Below are positions 26,054 to 34,458 of a stretch of 64,000 nt of DNA, in pieces. Source of the stretch: Achromobacter denitrificans NBRC 15125 (GTDB taxonomy: Bacteria; Pseudomonadota; Gammaproteobacteria; Burkholderiales; Burkholderiaceae_B); NCBI RefSeq assembly GCF_001571365.1, contig NZ_BCTQ01000008.1, forward strand, positions 62,001 through 126,000, given 5' to 3'. The translations under genes were made by a program, and so were the position numbers. Under the pieces are notes generated by a model. It did not search any database, was not told the DNA's origin, and saw nothing but the letters and a program-made list of their open reading frames with translations. Positions within the stretch are counted from its first letter, which is position 1; each line of letters opens with the position of its first letter.

Positions 26054-26923
26054 TCAATACCCTGCCACGCACGGGCGCCCCGGCTCCAGCCTGCGGCATT
26101 GCGCGCAAGACACCGGCATGGCGGATCCCGCCCCCGCGTCGGCCAGCGCCGCCAGCCGCGAAAGCGGCATCGGCCTGCCCAGCAAATAGCCTTGGCCGTG
26201 GCCGCAACCCAGCGCTTGCAGCGCGCGCAGTTCGGCCGAAGTCGAGATCCCTTCCGCCACGACGCGCCATCCCATCCTCTCGCCGAGCGCCAGCGCGAAG
26301 CGCACGGCTTCGCGGGCGACGAGACTGTCGTCGACCCGCGCCACCAGTTGCCGGTCCAGCTTGAGCTCGTCGATATCCAGGCGGGCCAGCATGGCCAGGT
26401 TCGAATAGCCGGAGCCGAAGTCGTCCAGCGCCACTTCGCAGCCCCAGGCCCGCAAGCGCGCCATGGCCTCGCACAGCCCGGGTCGGCCTTCCATGGCCAT
26501 CTCTTCCGTCAGCTCGATACGGATGTGCGAGGGAGGAATCCGCCGCCGCAGCGCTTCGCGCCGCAGGAACGCCAGGCTGCGCGGACCGGCCAGCGTCCGG
26601 GCGCAGGCGTTGATCGCGATCGGGATGAAGATGCCGTGGCAGTTCAGTACCCGGATGGCGTCCAGCGCCAGCGAGCAAACCCGCTCGAAGAACGCCTGCT
26701 CCAACCCCAGGCTATGGATGGCCGGCATGAAGTCCGCCGGCGGGACGTCGCCCTTTTCGGGGTGCGACCAGCGCGCCAGCGCTTCCGCCGACGACAGCCG
26801 GCCATTGCGCAGGTCGTACTGGGGTTGGAATTCAAGGTGCAGCGGCGGTCCGTCCTCGAACAGCGCCTGAACGTCGCGGTCCGTCACGAGCGGGGCCGAG
26901 GGGCGACAAGGCAACGAAGTCAT
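26054..26923 (-). CDS. EAL-domain cyclic-di-GMP phosphodiesterase
   Basis: A 289-residue single-domain EAL protein; start MTSLPCR at 26923, with an alternative 12 codons upstream. Motifs in order are SAEALARW (EAL signature), INACARTL (metal-binding Asn), IELTEEMA, VALDDFGSGYSNL, LKLDRQLV, AEGISTSAEL and GHGQGYLLGRP. All residues usually needed for c-di-GMP hydrolysis appear present. It is oriented opposite to the following hybrid kinase gene, which recalls the bvgS-bvgR arrangement of Bordetella. A four-cysteine tail (CAQCRRLEPGRPC) is unusual. Confidence 0.88.
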   Translation of the reverse strand: MTSLPCRPSAPLVTDRDVQALFEDGPPLHLEFQPQYDLRNGRLSSAEALARWSHPEKGDVPPADFMPAIHSLGLEQAFFERVCSLALDAIRVLNCHGIFIPIAINACARTLAGPRSLAFLRREALRRRIPPSHIRIELTEEMAMEGRPGLCEAMARLRAWGCEVALDDFGSGYSNLAMLARLDIDELKLDRQLVARVDDSLVAREAVRFALALGERMGWRVVAEGISTSAELRALQALGCGHGQGYLLGRPMPLSRLAALADAGAGSAMPVSCAQCRRLEPGRPCVAGY

Positions 26924-27121
26924 GCCGGGTTCCTGGAATCGGGCTGGGCCGGGTGCCATGACTGTAATGGCGGGCAGGCATGCCGTACGTGGGAAATTTC
27001 ACATTGGGGATGCGCGGCGCGTATGAAATTTCGACAAATCGTTCGGACATTTCCACGGCACGCGACGGGCGCGCGGACCTAGATTGATACCGCGCCCCCA
27101 ACCCTTGCACGTGCCCGATCC
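26924..27121. promoter_or_regulatory. divergent intergenic region with two GAAATTTC palindromes
   Basis: 198 bp between the EAL gene and the second hybrid kinase. GAAATTTC occurs at 26993-27000 and again at 27025-27032, 32 bp apart (three helical turns), followed by a half site ACATTTCC near 27048-27055. The same octamer occurs twice in the other divergent region at 25.5 kb. Likely common operators of this island. Confidence 0.55.
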
Positions 27122-28918
27122 ATGCTTCCTCCGCCCTGCCGCTATCCCGCGCATCGCGTTCCCCTGCGCTGGCTGAAGCCGGGGCTGGCGCTGCTCGCCT
27201 GGGCCGCGCCGCCCGGCGCGCGGGCCGGATCCCTGTTCGCGAATGCGGGCCGCCTGGCGCAGGCGTGGCTGACGCTGACGCAGATCGTGTGCTCGGCGGG
27301 GCTGTTCATCGCCCTGATCGCCCTGATCCTGCTACAGCGCAAGGCGCGCCAGCACGCCCGCTCCGAGGAAAAACTGAAAGACCTCCTGGCGTTTCAGCTG
27401 GGCGTCCTGAACGCCATCCCGCAGCCGATCACGCTGCGCGACCTCGACCTGAAGCTCATCGCCTGCAACTCGTCGTACGAAAAGCTGCTGATGCAGCCCA
27501 AGCACGTCCTGATGGGCACGACGCTGGAAGGCGCCTTGCGCCGTCTGAGCTGCGATTTGGACATCGCCAGGATCGAGGAAGACTATCGAACGGTCATGAC
27601 CACCGGGCTCGCGCTGTGCAAGGACCGCGAGTTCCATGCCCGCGGCAAGGCCATGTGCGTGGAAAACTGGATGGAACCGCTGCGCAACGCCCGGGGCAAG
27701 GTGGTCGGCGTCGTCAGCGGGTGGATGGACATCACGCATCGGCAGCGCGTGCTGAAGGAACTGGCCGTCGCCCGCGACAGCGCCGAAAACGCGAACCGCA
27801 CCAAGTCGACGTTCCTGGCCGCCGTCAGCCACGAGATCCGCACGCCCATGAACGCCATCATGGGCATGCTGGACCTGGCGCTGTCGCACCCGACCCTGCC
27901 CGTGGACGACAGAAGCCTGCTGGCCACCGCCCATCTCGCCGCGAAGTCCCTGTTGGCCTTGATCGACGACTTGCTCGATCTCTCCAAGATGGAGGCGGGC
28001 AAGTTCAAGCTGCAGCCTCGCCCGACCCGGCTGCACGACCTGGTCAAGGAAGTCGTGGACACGTTCCGGCCGATCGCCGCCAGCAAGGGCGTGGCCCTCT
28101 CGATGCGCGCCGAGGCGCCGGAAGGCGCCGCCGTCCTGCACAACGTAGACCCGCTGCGCCTCAAGCAGGTCATGAACAACTTCGTCTCGAACGCCATCCG
28201 CTACACCGCGAAGGGCTCGGTCCAGGTTCGCCTGGACATCGAAGGCCCCGAAGGCGACGGGCAATGGATGGCCTTCAAGGTGGCCGATACCGGTATCGGC
28301 ATCCCCGCCACCGCGCTCGACACGCTGCTCCATCCGTTCGTTCAGGTCGAGCAGGCCCAGCCGCCGACCGATCAAGGCACCGGACTCGGCCTGTACGTCT
28401 GCGATCGCCTGGTAAAGAAAATGGGAGGAACCATCACCATAGACAGCCTATGGGGAGCCGGCACCACCATGACCGCCCGCATACCGCTGCCGCCGGCGCC
28501 GCCCGATGCCGCGCACACGGACGGGACGCCCCCCGCAGGCGGCCGCCTGCGCGTCCTGGTGGTCGACGACCAGGCGTCGAACGTATTGCTGCTGACCCGC
28601 CAGCTGGAGAAGCTGGGGCACGAGGTCGCCTCCGCCGACAACGGCCAGGCGGCCCTGGCGCAGATCGAGCGCGCCCCATTCGACCTGGTCATGTGCGACT
28701 GCGCCATGCCGGTCATGGACGGCTATGCCTTCGCCCGGGCGTTGCGCCAGCGCGACGATGCCGCGGCGCGCCTGCCCATCATCGGATACACCGCCGGCGT
28801 CTGCGAGGAGCAGATCGCGCGCGCCCGCGCCGCCGGCATGAACGACGTGTTGATCAAGCCGGTGGACATCGATGCGCTGCGCCGGGTGCTCGCGGCGCTA
28901 CCGGCCATGCCGGCATAG
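27122..28918 (+). CDS. BvgS-like hybrid histidine kinase without Venus-flytrap domains
   Basis: A 598-residue protein with a short N-terminal region and a membrane segment (about residues 51-75), a PAS domain (AIPQPITLRDLDLKLIACNSSYEKLL..., about 90-215), HisKA with AAVSHEIRTPMNAIMGMLDLAL (H237), HATPase motifs VSNAIRYT, DTGIGIP and GTGLGLYV, and a receiver with LVMCDCAMPVMDGY (D526). It resembles the cytoplasmic PAS-kinase-receiver portion of BvgS, but the periplasmic sensor is almost absent and there is no C-terminal HPt. It probably shares the HPt protein at 20012-20710. Confidence 0.9.
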   Translation: MLPPPCRYPAHRVPLRWLKPGLALLAWAAPPGARAGSLFANAGRLAQAWLTLTQIVCSAGLFIALIALILLQRKARQHARSEEKLKDLLAFQLGVLNAIPQPITLRDLDLKLIACNSSYEKLLMQPKHVLMGTTLEGALRRLSCDLDIARIEEDYRTVMTTGLALCKDREFHARGKAMCVENWMEPLRNARGKVVGVVSGWMDITHRQRVLKELAVARDSAENANRTKSTFLAAVSHEIRTPMNAIMGMLDLALSHPTLPVDDRSLLATAHLAAKSLLALIDDLLDLSKMEAGKFKLQPRPTRLHDLVKEVVDTFRPIAASKGVALSMRAEAPEGAAVLHNVDPLRLKQVMNNFVSNAIRYTAKGSVQVRLDIEGPEGDGQWMAFKVADTGIGIPATALDTLLHPFVQVEQAQPPTDQGTGLGLYVCDRLVKKMGGTITIDSLWGAGTTMTARIPLPPAPPDAAHTDGTPPAGGRLRVLVVDDQASNVLLLTRQLEKLGHEVASADNGQAALAQIERAPFDLVMCDCAMPVMDGYAFARALRQRDDAAARLPIIGYTAGVCEEQIARARAAGMNDVLIKPVDIDALRRVLAALPAMPA

Positions 28919-28933
28919 CGCCGCGATGCTTCC

Positions 28934-29929
28934 TCAGGGACGCAGCGCGATACCGCTGGCGACCACCTTGAGCTCGGCGCTCTCCTTATCCATGCTGGCG
29001 GCGAACGCCGGCGCGTCCTCGTACGTGTCCGTGGTGAAAAACTGCTTTTCCATCACTTCCCGCAGCTCTGGATCTCGCATGGACTTCTCAGTCGCTTCGC
29101 GCAGCACCTGCACCACGGCGTCCGGCGTATCCTTGGGCACGGCCAGCCCGCGCCAGGTTCCCAGCACCAGATCCATGTTCCGCTCGCGCAGGGTGGGCGT
29201 GTTCTCCAAGCCCTTGATCCGCTTTTCCGACATGACCCCCAACGCCTTGAGCTTGCCCGAGTTCACGTAGGGGATCACCTCCGGCGCGCTCGCGATCACG
29301 GCGTCGATGTGCCCGCCCAGCAGGCCCAGCAGCGCCGGCGCCCCGCCCTGGTAGGGAATGTAGTTGAACGTGGCCTGGCCCTTCTCCGCCAGCGCGGCCG
29401 ACGCCATGTGCCACATCGACCCCTGGCCGGCATTGCCGATCTGGATGTTGGCGTCGGGCTTGCGCGCCTGGGAGAGGAAATCCTCGATGCTGGCGTACGG
29501 CGAGTCGCTGCGCACCACGACCACCGCCGGGTCCGCGTTCAGCTTGGCGATCGGGCGCAGCGCGTGCTGGTCGAACTTGGCCAGGCCCAGGTAATGAAGA
29601 AATGTCATCTCCACCGTCGTCAGCGCGACCTTGTAGCCGTCGGGCTTGGCACGGATGACCTCCTGCCAGCCGATCACGCCGGCCGCTCCAGGCTTGTTGA
29701 CGATAACGATGCCCTGCGGCATCACCTTGGCCGCGGCCTTGGAAAAGGCCCGCGCCATGACGTCCGCGCCGCCGCCGGCCTGGTAGGGCACGATCAGCTG
29801 GATCGGGTGCTGCGGATAGTCCGCGGCCCCGGACAGCGCCGGCGCCGCGGCCAGCGCCAGCATGGCCATGCCCGCGAGCAGCTGCCTGCGACGCGCCGGC
29901 GCGGGCGTCTTCGAGAGGGATTGATGCAT
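28934..29929 (-). CDS. Bug/TctC family periplasmic binding protein
   Basis: A 331-residue protein with a twin-arginine-like basic start (ARRRQLLAGMAMLALAAAP) and signal peptide, then DYPQHPIQLIVPYQAGGGADVMARAF, GAAGVIGWQEVIRAKPDGY and PYQGGAPALLGLLGGHIDAV. ATG 29929 is used; a second ATG nine codons upstream is possible. It is the last gene of the minus-strand operon 28934-34185 and would deliver a carboxylate for that pathway. Confidence 0.9.
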   Translation of the reverse strand: MHQSLSKTPAPARRRQLLAGMAMLALAAAPALSGAADYPQHPIQLIVPYQAGGGADVMARAFSKAAAKVMPQGIVIVNKPGAAGVIGWQEVIRAKPDGYKVALTTVEMTFLHYLGLAKFDQHALRPIAKLNADPAVVVVRSDSPYASIEDFLSQARKPDANIQIGNAGQGSMWHMASAALAEKGQATFNYIPYQGGAPALLGLLGGHIDAVIASAPEVIPYVNSGKLKALGVMSEKRIKGLENTPTLRERNMDLVLGTWRGLAVPKDTPDAVVQVLREATEKSMRDPELREVMEKQFFTTDTYEDAPAFAASMDKESAELKVVASGIALRP

Positions 29930-29965
29930 GATGGTCTCCAGTTTTCTTATGTTCAAGAATCGTTG

Positions 29966-31111
29966 TCAGGCGGGAAGCAGGATGGAGGCATCCACTTCCC
30001 GGATGTCGGTTTTTCCGCAGAACGCCATCGTCAGGTCGAGCTCCTTGCGGATGATCTCCAGCGTCCGCGCCACGCCCTGCTCGCCCATGGCGCCCAGCCC
30101 GTACAGCATGGCCCGGCCGATATAGACACCCTTGGCGCCCAGCGCGATGGCCTTGAGCACGTCCTGGCCCGAGCGCACGCCCCCGTCCATGTGGACCTCG
30201 ATGTCCGAGCCCACCGCCTCGGCGATCGCCGGCAGCGCGCGGATCGAGGACGGCGCGCCGTCCAGCTGCCGCCCGCCGTGGTTGGACACGATCAGGGCGT
30301 CGGCGCCGCTGGCCGCCGCCAGCCGCGCGTCCTCCACGTCCTGGATGCCCTTCAGGATCAGCTTGCCTTTCCACAGCCGGCGGATCCAGGCGATGTCGTC
30401 CCAACTGAGCGCGGGGTCGTACTGCTGCGAACTCCATTCGGCCAGCGAGGTCATGTTGTCCACGCCGTCGACGTGGCCGATGATGTTGCCGAAGGTATGC
30501 CTCTTGGTCCCCAGCATGCCCAGGCACCAGCGCGGCTTGCCCGCCATGTTCAGCAGATTGAGCAAAGTGAGCCGGGGCGGCGCGGACAGGCCGTTCTTCA
30601 GGTCCTTGTGGCGCTGGCCGCTGATCTGGAGGTCCAGCGTTACCACCAGCGCGGAACATCCGGCGGCGGCGGCCCGTTCGATCAGCCGCCGCACGAACTT
30701 GCGGTCGCGCATCACGTACAGCTGAAACCAGAACGGATGCCCGTCCGTGCCCTCGGCCACGTCCTCGATGGAGCAAATGCTGACCGTGGACAGGGTGAAA
30801 GGCACGCCGAAGGCCTTGGCCGCGCGCGCCGCCAGGATTTCCCCGTCGGCGTGCTGCATGCCGGTCAGGCCCGTGGGCGCGATCGCCACCGGCATCGCCA
30901 CGTCCTGGCCCACCATGGTCGAACGCACGGAGCGGCGCGACAGATCGCGCGCCACCCGCTGGCGCAGCAGGATCCGCTGGAAGTCCGCCGCATTGGCGCG
31001 GTAGGTGCTCTCCGTCCAGGAACCCACGTCCACGTAGTCGTAGAACATGCGGGGAACGCGCTTTTCCGCCAGCGCGCGCAGGTCCTCGACGCAGGTGATG
31101 GTCCGCTTCAT
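29966..31111 (-). CDS. FMN-dependent alpha-hydroxy acid oxidase/dehydrogenase (LldD family)
   Basis: A 381-residue flavoprotein with TIM-barrel motifs: FYDYVDVGSWTESTYRAN, the active-site SNHGGRQLDGAPSS containing the catalytic His, and VHMDGGVRSGQDVLKAIALGAKGVYIGR for FMN phosphate binding. It oxidises 2-hydroxy acids such as lactate, glycolate or mandelate to 2-oxo acids. The start overlaps the end of the upstream dehydrogenase by 4 bp. Substrate unknown; operon context suggests a sugar-derived or branched hydroxy acid. Confidence 0.9.
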   Translation of the reverse strand: MKRTITCVEDLRALAEKRVPRMFYDYVDVGSWTESTYRANAADFQRILLRQRVARDLSRRSVRSTMVGQDVAMPVAIAPTGLTGMQHADGEILAARAAKAFGVPFTLSTVSICSIEDVAEGTDGHPFWFQLYVMRDRKFVRRLIERAAAAGCSALVVTLDLQISGQRHKDLKNGLSAPPRLTLLNLLNMAGKPRWCLGMLGTKRHTFGNIIGHVDGVDNMTSLAEWSSQQYDPALSWDDIAWIRRLWKGKLILKGIQDVEDARLAAASGADALIVSNHGGRQLDGAPSSIRALPAIAEAVGSDIEVHMDGGVRSGQDVLKAIALGAKGVYIGRAMLYGLGAMGEQGVARTLEIIRKELDLTMAFCGKTDIREVDASILLPA

Positions 31112-32013
31112 GCGTCCTCTCCCTTGGCGCCGGCCCGCCCCATTTCGTACAGGCGGATGATGGACGCCGAATCGGCAAGCGCCCCGCCCGCCTCGACGTA
31201 GCGCGAGAACAGCCTCGCGGCCTCCTCCACCAGGGGCAGCGCGCAATCCGCCTCGCGGGCGTGCGCCTGCACCGCGGCCATGTCCTTGGCCAGCTGGCGC
31301 GCGTAGCCGATGGGGGGATCGAAGCGCCGCTCAAGAATGCGCGGATAGAGCTTCTGCAGCAGCACGCTGTCCGCGAAGCCGCCCTTCAGGCAGTCCGGCA
31401 GCCTGGCCGCGTCGATGCCGGACGCCTCCGCCAGCAAAACCGCCTCGCTCATGAGCACGAAGCCCGCGCCGACGATGGCCTGGTTGATGATCTTCGCCGT
31501 CTGGCCGGCGCCGACCGGCCCCATGAGCGTCACCTGGCCGCCCAGCGCCTCCAGCACGGGGCGGGCCTGCTCGAAATCCGCGGGGCTCGCGCCCGCCATG
31601 ATGGTGAGCTGGCCTTCGCGCGCGGCCTGCGGCCCGCCGGACACCGGCGCGTCCACCCATCGCATGCCCGCCCGCCGCAGCGCATGCTCCGCCAGCGTCC
31701 GCGTGGTGCCCGGCGCGATGGTCGAGAAATCGACGATCAGCTTGCCCTCGCCGCCGGCGTGGACCATGCCCTGCGGACCTCGGGTGCAGAAGTCCACCGC
31801 CGCGTCGTCCAGCACGCACATCAGCACCACGTCGCCGTGGCGCGCGACCTCCGCCGGCGATGCCAGCGCAATGGCGCCGGCCGCCTCCACCGCCGGCAGC
31901 CGCTCGGGCTCGCGGTTCCAGACGAAGACCGGATAGCCCTGGTCGCGCAGGCGCAGCGTCATGGCTTCGCCCATCAGGCCGATGCCGATAAAACCGATGC
32001 TAGGGAGATTCAT
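31108..32013 (-). CDS. 3-hydroxyisobutyrate dehydrogenase family oxidoreductase
   Basis: A 301-residue protein with N-terminal Rossmann motif IGFIGIGLMGEAM, substrate motif WVDAPVSGGPQAAREGQLTIMAG, and the catalytic lysine in GQTAKIINQAIV. It is an NAD(P)-dependent beta-hydroxyacid dehydrogenase of the MmsB/GarR group (3-hydroxyisobutyrate, tartronate semialdehyde or similar). It lies between a FAH-fold dehydratase gene and an alpha-hydroxy acid oxidase gene in one operon. Confidence 0.9.
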   Translation of the reverse strand: MNLPSIGFIGIGLMGEAMTLRLRDQGYPVFVWNREPERLPAVEAAGAIALASPAEVARHGDVVLMCVLDDAAVDFCTRGPQGMVHAGGEGKLIVDFSTIAPGTTRTLAEHALRRAGMRWVDAPVSGGPQAAREGQLTIMAGASPADFEQARPVLEALGGQVTLMGPVGAGQTAKIINQAIVGAGFVLMSEAVLLAEASGIDAARLPDCLKGGFADSVLLQKLYPRILERRFDPPIGYARQLAKDMAAVQAHAREADCALPLVEEAARLFSRYVEAGGALADSASIIRLYEMGRAGAKGEDA

Positions 32014-32014
32014 G

Positions 32015-33208
32015 TCAGATCAGCTTTCTCGCGGCCAGATTGCGCATCAGCGCGCCGATGCCGAACGTCCAGGCCGGCAGGCGGTCGCTCAGCCCGACCC
32101 GGTTGAACAGCCCGCCCAGCCGGGCGCTGTAGATGCGCACCTCATCGTCCACGCGGTGGGTAAAGCCCGCGCCGGGCGCGCCGCGGTCCTCGGTCGGAGC
32201 GAACATGGTGCCGCAAAACAGGAACATGCCGTCGGGATACTGGTGATGCGAACCCATGGCATGCTTGACCAGACTCTCGGGCGAACGGCTGATGCACTGC
32301 ATGGAGCTGCTGCCTTGCAGGACGAAGCCGTCGGTGCCGGACACCGTCATCTGCACGTCGGCCGACGCGATGTCGCCCAGCGTGAAATTCCCGTCCAGCA
32401 GGCGCACGAACGGCCCGATGGCGCAGGATGCGTTGTTGTCCTTGGCCTTGCCCAGCAATAGCGCGCTGCGCCCCTCGAAGTCCCGCAGGTTCACGTCGTT
32501 GCCCAGGGCGGCGCCCACGATCTCGCCGCGCGAATTCACCGCCAGCACGATCTCCGGCTCCGGATTGTTCCAGTGCGATGCCGGATGCAGGCCGACGGCC
32601 GTGCAATGTCCCACCGAGGACAGCGGCGCCGCCTTGGTGAACACTTCGGCATCGGGGCCGATGCCGACTTCCAGGTACTGCGACCACAAGCCCTGGCCGG
32701 ACAGCATTTCCTTGAGCTTGAGCGCCTCGTCGGAACCGGGCTCGATGGCCGACAGGTCCTCTCCCACGATGGCCGTCATCGACGCCCGGATGGCATGGGC
32801 CTTCGCCGGCTCTCCGCGGGCCTGTTCTTCGATCACGCGCTCCAGCATGCTGGCCGCGAACGTAACCCCCGCCGCCTTGACCACCTGCAGATCGCAGGGC
32901 GCCAGCAGATGGGGGTGCCGCGGATCGCCGCTATGGCGCAGGCTGCTCTCCAGCCAATCCGCCACCGGGCCCAGGTCCGCGCCCGGCGCGCTCGCGGCCA
33001 GCGCCAGGCGGTCGTCGCGCTCCAGCAGGGCGGACAGGGTGGGCGCCTGGGCGCTCAGATCGACCAGGCGGCCGTCGCGCACCGCCACCACGCAGGGGCC
33101 TTCCAGGCTGCCGTCCACGCCCCCCGGACGCCAGACCCGGCCCACCAGCGCGGCCGCGGCCAGGTCTTCGGGAAGGGTGCGTTCAATTACGAATTTTTCC
33201 GTGTTCAT
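32015..33208 (-). CDS. FAH-fold 2-keto-3-deoxy sugar acid dehydratase, XylX-like
   Basis: A 397-residue fumarylacetoacetate-hydrolase-fold protein. Start MNTEKFVIERT (33208) was chosen over an upstream in-frame GTG/ATG lacking a site. It matches my memory of Caulobacter XylX (2-keto-3-deoxy-xylonate dehydratase) across the protein: LKAAGVTFA-type LERVIEE, GLWSQYLEV.IGPDAE.FTK, HWNNPEPE, GAALGNDVNLRDFEGRSALLL, KAKDNNASCAIGPF and QYPDG. The product of that reaction, 2,5-dioxovalerate, is the substrate of the aldehyde dehydrogenase at 38.5-40.1 kb, which supports a Weimberg-type pathway. Confidence 0.85.
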   Translation of the reverse strand: MNTEKFVIERTLPEDLAAAALVGRVWRPGGVDGSLEGPCVVAVRDGRLVDLSAQAPTLSALLERDDRLALAASAPGADLGPVADWLESSLRHSGDPRHPHLLAPCDLQVVKAAGVTFAASMLERVIEEQARGEPAKAHAIRASMTAIVGEDLSAIEPGSDEALKLKEMLSGQGLWSQYLEVGIGPDAEVFTKAAPLSSVGHCTAVGLHPASHWNNPEPEIVLAVNSRGEIVGAALGNDVNLRDFEGRSALLLGKAKDNNASCAIGPFVRLLDGNFTLGDIASADVQMTVSGTDGFVLQGSSSMQCISRSPESLVKHAMGSHHQYPDGMFLFCGTMFAPTEDRGAPGAGFTHRVDDEVRIYSARLGGLFNRVGLSDRLPAWTFGIGALMRNLAARKLI

Positions 33209-33210
33209 CT

Positions 33211-34185
33211 TCAGACAGTCACATTTGCATCGCGAATCACTTGGGCCCATTTGGCTTTTTCGCTTGCGATGAACGAAGCGAATTGCGCCGGCGACCCACC
33301 GCCGTCTTCCGCGCCGAGCGACAGCAGCTTCTCGGCCACCGCCGGCACCGCCAGCGCGTCATTGATATCCTGGCTCATCGCCTGGACCAGGGCCTCGGGC
33401 ATGCCGCCCGGCCCCACGATCCCGTACCAGACCCTCGCATCGAAACCCGGATAACCGCTTTCGGCAAGCGTGGGAACCGAAGGCTGCGCCTGGGCGCGCC
33501 TGAGGCTGGTCTGGGCGATGGGCACTACCGCCCCGCTCTGGACCTGGGGCGAGGCCGACGCCATGGTTTCGAAGCTGTAGTCGATCTGGCCGCCGATCAG
33601 ATCGGAGATCATGGGCGCCGACCCGCGGTACGGGATGTGCAGCGCCTTCACGCCCGTGCGCAGCTGGAACATCTCCAGCGCCAGGTGCTGTATCGAGCCG
33701 GCGCCCGCCGAACCGAAACTCACCGAGCCGGGGCTGTCCTTGCAGCGCTGCACGATGGCCTCCAGCGTCTGCGCCCGCTGCTCCTTGCGGCAGATGAGCA
33801 GGCAAGGCGTGGTTCCCACCAGCGTGATGGGCGTGAAGTCGCGCTCGACCACGTAGCCGAGCTTGGGATACAGGCTGGGCGCCACCACGTGGTTGCTGAA
33901 ATTCGTCATCAGCAAGGTGGTCCCGTCGGCCTCCTGCTTGGCCACGTACTCGGCCGCGATCACGCCGGCGGCGCCGGTCTTGTTCTCGACGACCACGGTA
34001 CGGCCCCACCGGCTGCCCAGCTGCTGGGCCAGCACCCGCGTCACCACGTCCGTTCCGCCGCCAGGCGGGAAACCCACCACGATGCGGATGGGGGCCTTGG
34101 GCAGCAGCTCTCCCGCGCTGGCGGCCCGGGCCATGCCGTGCATGGCGGCCAGCCCCGCCGCTACCAGAAATTGGCGTCGTTGCAT
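33211..34185 (-). CDS. Bug/TctC family periplasmic binding protein
   Basis: A 324-residue protein starting MQRRQFLVAAGLAAMHG, with signal peptide and the family blocks KAPIRIVVGFPPGGGTDVVTRVLAQQL, GAAGVIAAEYVAKQEADGTTLL and PYRGSAPMISDLIGGQ. It is the first gene of the minus-strand catabolic operon (33211 down to 28934), 2 bp before the XylX-like gene. The operon thus starts and ends with a Bug receptor. Confidence 0.9.
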   Translation of the reverse strand: MQRRQFLVAAGLAAMHGMARAASAGELLPKAPIRIVVGFPPGGGTDVVTRVLAQQLGSRWGRTVVVENKTGAAGVIAAEYVAKQEADGTTLLMTNFSNHVVAPSLYPKLGYVVERDFTPITLVGTTPCLLICRKEQRAQTLEAIVQRCKDSPGSVSFGSAGAGSIQHLALEMFQLRTGVKALHIPYRGSAPMISDLIGGQIDYSFETMASASPQVQSGAVVPIAQTSLRRAQAQPSVPTLAESGYPGFDARVWYGIVGPGGMPEALVQAMSQDINDALAVPAVAEKLLSLGAEDGGGSPAQFASFIASEKAKWAQVIRDANVTV

Positions 34186-34458
34186 GTCTCGTCTCCTTGG
34201 TTTCCTGCTGCCGCGCCTGCTTCTTCGGTGAGGTCCGGATGGCCTCCTCAGGCTGTGGTCGAAAAAAGTATAGGAGCCGTCATCCCGCCCAACAACGTGG
34301 AATATTTCAGGCGATCGACAAGTTTTTCTCATGCACCGCTAGCTGAGTTTTTCTTGGGCAGACACCCAATTTTTCTCGGTTGAGGGTGTGGGCAGGCCTT
34401 CCTACACTTTTCGCATGCGATGGCAACTTCGCCCCACCCGATATAAGGCATTCGATCC
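34186..34458. promoter_or_regulatory. divergent promoter region with TTTTTCT direct repeats
   Basis: 273 bp between the divergent operons starting at 34185 and 34459, clearly more AT-rich than its flanks. TTTTTCT recurs at 34323-34329, 34348-34354 and 34370-34376. The repeats may be an operator for a regulator of one or both operons. No ORF is supported here. Confidence 0.4.

Noticed and set aside
16979-28918. The classical bvgAS locus itself
   Set aside because: Neither kinase has the tandem Venus-flytrap domains or the fused HPt domain of BvgS, and gene order differs; these are paralogs.
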